A DNA stretch of 64,000 nt, taken from Monosiga brevicollis MX1. Its lineage: Eukaryota > Opisthokonta > Choanoflagellata > Craspedida > Salpingoecidae. The notes under the pieces were generated by a model that was given only the letters and a program-made list of their open reading frames with translations, searched no databases and was not told the DNA's origin. Within the stretch, counting starts at the first letter, position 1. Each line of letters starts with the position of its first letter. Position numbers and translations under genes: made by a program. Of this stretch, positions 61,601 through 64,000 are shown in pieces. Where the stretch lies: contig NW_001865053.1 of assembly GCF_000002865.3 (NCBI RefSeq), positions 635,542-699,541 on the forward strand, in the 5' to 3' direction.

Positions 61601-64000
61601 TGAGCAACTCCAAGACCTCTTCGTGACCGAGGTCTGTTGGTTGGCCTCACTTGCATGCCATGATCCAAGCAAGTCATGTTCTTGGTCTTTGACGACTTTC
61701 TCACTCACACGCTGAATGTGCCGCCGGAACTTGGATTGACACGCTGCTACAGCTTGGGTCTGAGGCACGCAAAATGATCCTCAAGCCTTTTACAGACTTG
61801 AGGTAGCATGTGTTACTTGGTGGTGGGTGCGCGTGCGTTTCACTCTCATGATTGATTTATTCTGGCCTCTGGATCGTACAGGCGGGCTTGCTGCCATGTC
61901 GCAATCACCCTAGGTCGCCAAGCAGGGCGGTTGGGCGTGGCCCAGCTCGGCGCTGTACGTGCGATCCTTCTTTTCTCTTTCTTCGTCCTCGCTGTTGGCT
62001 GTACCTTCCCCATATTAATCCTCATGATGATTTGTGCAATACTTTTTTTGAATGGAACCCGAAAGGTGCTCAGCGCACGTATTGCTAATCAGCGTCGCAG
62101 GTGTCAAGAGCTGCAGCGCAGCATGTTGCTGGCTATCAATGCTCTAGCCGGGCTTGATCTGATACAAAACAAAACTGAACCTGCACTGCGGCTCTACCGC
62201 GAAGTCATCACACGCAGCTTTGCTCCAAACCTACCTTTTAAGCCCGATCGCTTCCAAGCGCTGCACGCCGTTCACAATTTCCTCGACGTGGCTCATCGAT
62301 CCGATGCGCCTCCAGTCGAGGCCGCAGAATTGGCAGACTATGCCGAAAAGCGCACCTCCCTTCGCACCAAACTAACGTCAGAGGCGCGCTTGGCCGTCGA
62401 GGCTGCGCACGGCGAATGGCTGCATGCTGTGAGCGTACGTGGCATTGCACGCAAATATGCGGGCTGATACCCTTGCTCTTGTGGGTCGAGGCCGGGTACA
62501 GCTGACCATCCCCCCGGCTACATTTGCCGACTGGCCTTGCATGGCAGGAGGCCCGTGTCAAGGAGCTTCGGCCATTGTGCCTCTGGTTCATCCCATTGCT
62601 GACTCTGGCAGCAGAGCGTGAAGCGCACGGGCCCCGAATTTTGGCTGACGTCTGGCGGGCTCTCGAAGTACGTGTTCTTTTTTTTTCAAAATGGCGTCAA
62701 ATTTTGGTGCCTTGTTCGTTGACAGTCCTTCATTGGGGCACTCTGAGTTCTCATATCATTTTGCACCAGGCCCGGTCTCAAAGCGGAGGCAACTGTTTCA
62801 TCGATCAAAGCAGCTTGGGCACGCTCAAACATACTATCGCTCAACATATGGACAAGCTGTGGAAGGCGCGAGATGGCGCTCTCCAGCTCTTGCAACGTGC
62901 GGTACGTGGTGTTTCCTGTCACCTCTTGTCGATTGTATTTGTGTACACGGTCACACTGCTGTTACTTGCCTGCTTTTTTTTTGTTTGTCTTGATGGGTAT
63001 TGCTTTGTGGGGTATATGCCGTGCAGCTCCGCACTCCGACCCCTGAGGAGGTGATACACGCGGCTACTTGCAGCAACTGCCGCAGCACCAATCATCCGAC
63101 CGTCCCGATGCGCCCGTCCACGGAGCCCTGCCTACTGTGCCAATGCGACCGCGCGGTACATAGCTTTGAGTGCACAGTTCTCTCAACGCCCAGCTCCAGC
63201 ATGGGAATCGGTATGGCTGGCCCCAGCATTGATGCAGACGAGACGATTCTCGTGGTACTCTCATGGTTGTGCCGTGCTCTCAACCTGGCTCCCAGGTCAG
63301 CGTGCGGCCTCAGACTTTGGTGGAATAGCACGAGCGACTGACCTCACGCCCAGCGCCGCAGCTCTAGCCCTGAGTGCGGTTGTATCGAGCCTCCACGGTC
63401 TTGGTTATCAGCTGCCGACAGAAGCGCGTGCCGTGGAGCGGCTCTTTCGTCAATTTTTCCCAAATGCAAGTACCTTTCTCAATTCTTAAATAAAGGTACA
63501 TTCCTCTGCTTTCTAACGTTGTCTTCTCATTGGGCCGGCCTATCACTGTCATCACAGGAGTTAATGCGCATGCATCGTCTGATCATCGCACTTTACGATC
63601 GAGTCTCCGTCCTCGATGAATTGGCGTCGTGTGTATTGGTGAGCGAGCAGAGGGCCAGAGAGTGCAAAGTGCAACGGCATGCTTGTGGAGTAAAGTGGGG
63701 GTGTCCACCTAAAAACGGCATCTGTTTTGGCAAGCACAGCGCATAGATCTGGCCCCTGAAGGCTTTGAGTGGACCGATAGCCCTACACATTACGTCTTTG
63801 ATGTTGAAGGCGATCGACAGACCTACTCGTAGGTCTAGCGTTGTGGTGTAGCCCATCTTATTAAATCCTTAGCTACCGGCGGCCAATGCCTCGGTGTCTT
63901 TGGCCCGTTTTAGGAGTTTATGGCTCTTCCTTCATTTCATGCTATAGGATGCAGCTTGAAGCCAGCAAACATGAGCTGGAGAATAATGCTTGGCGACAGC
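58661..64000 (+). CDS. SHPRH-type SNF2 ATPase / E3 ligase with PHD insert (3'-truncated)
   Basis: SHPRH proteins are Swi2/Snf2 ATPases carrying PHD and RING fingers that ubiquitinate PCNA in damage tolerance. The first ATG in frame after the gap is 58661 (MAAVAVAPPGPQWIPVAEIP). Helicase blocks lie on separate exons: TTLYGYQLAGLKWMLAREQE (about 59450, Q-motif region), GMLIDDMGVGKSLQMLSLIA (about 59834, Walker A), and a PHD finger CYCGGKGDPADPHPDETVRC with CTGC, HHVFC (about 60088-60180). GCTLIVVPQHLPHQWLEECS (about 60380, motif Ia), TTYRVLTAEVHHAPN (about 60765), a DEAQ box in FWRTIFDEAQGIKGVNTHIG (about 60868-60925) and HRWCVTGTPISS (about 61105, motif III) follow. A long helical region comes next (LLAINALAGLDLIQNKTEPA, about 62125). 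RING and motifs V-VI are expected to the right of the window or were not found. Many introns of about 100 bp; several exon edges are uncertain. The PHD between ATPase motifs and the DEAQ box favour SHPRH over RAD5/HLTF. Confidence 0.85.

Overview
The window looks like nuclear DNA of a choanoflagellate, most likely Monosiga brevicollis or a close relative. This is inferred from dense, intron-rich genes with short introns (mostly 80-130 bp, GT-AG), fairly GC-rich coding sequence, many dinucleotide and trinucleotide arrays, and gene content. That content includes a full KAT3 (p300/CBP) acetyltransferase, a membrane protein joining a Hedgehog N-terminal (N-hh) domain to VWA and cadherin repeats with a tyrosine-rich tail, a small CRIB protein of the CDC42SE type, and a fungal/plant-like HisG. 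No prokaryotic operon, CRISPR array, rRNA, tRNA or recognisable virus-like element was seen. One assembly gap of 50 N lies at 58595-58644.

Layout (13 protein genes). 151-4360 (+): DHX36-type DEAH helicase, 5' end outside the window. 6590-14017 (+): p300/CBP-like acetyltransferase. 14959-22560 (-): C2CD3-like centriole protein. 23643-26325 (+): DUS2-type tRNA-dihydrouridine synthase. 26638-28256 (-): UTP11. 28779-34720 (+): USP36/USP42-type deubiquitinase. 35451-40339 (-): unrecognised IQ-motif protein. 40553-42790 (-): cytosolic protein with fascin-like beta-trefoil repeats. 44290-45400 (+): HisG. 46496-47552 (-): CDC42 small-effector homologue. 50397-55794 (+): hedgling-like N-hh/VWA/cadherin membrane protein. 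56199-58581 (-): SLC49A3-like MFS transporter. 58661-64000 (+): SHPRH-type SNF2/PHD protein running off the right edge.

The genes are mostly unrelated, as is usual in eukaryotes, but the layout is informative. UTP11 (small-subunit processome) and the USP36-type deubiquitinase (nucleolar in animals) are divergent neighbours sharing 522 bp. C2CD3/DUS2, beta-trefoil/HisG, CDC42SE/hedgling and SLC49A3/SHPRH are also divergent pairs. CT arrays tend to lie on the sense strand upstream of start codons or in first introns. T-rich short tandem repeats in introns also follow the sense strand.

The most notable locus is 50397-55794. A secreted-type N-hh domain without its zinc ligands runs directly into an intact VWA domain, then cadherin repeats, a stalk of about 105 threonines, one membrane span, and a cytoplasmic tail with about 19 Tyr-x-x-Ala motifs, mostly Y-x-[LMV]-A. 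This reads as a premetazoan adhesion receptor with a repetitive candidate phosphotyrosine docking tail. Splice sites were placed by eye from reading frame, GT-AG ends and remembered family sequences, so exon edges are approximate unless stated.
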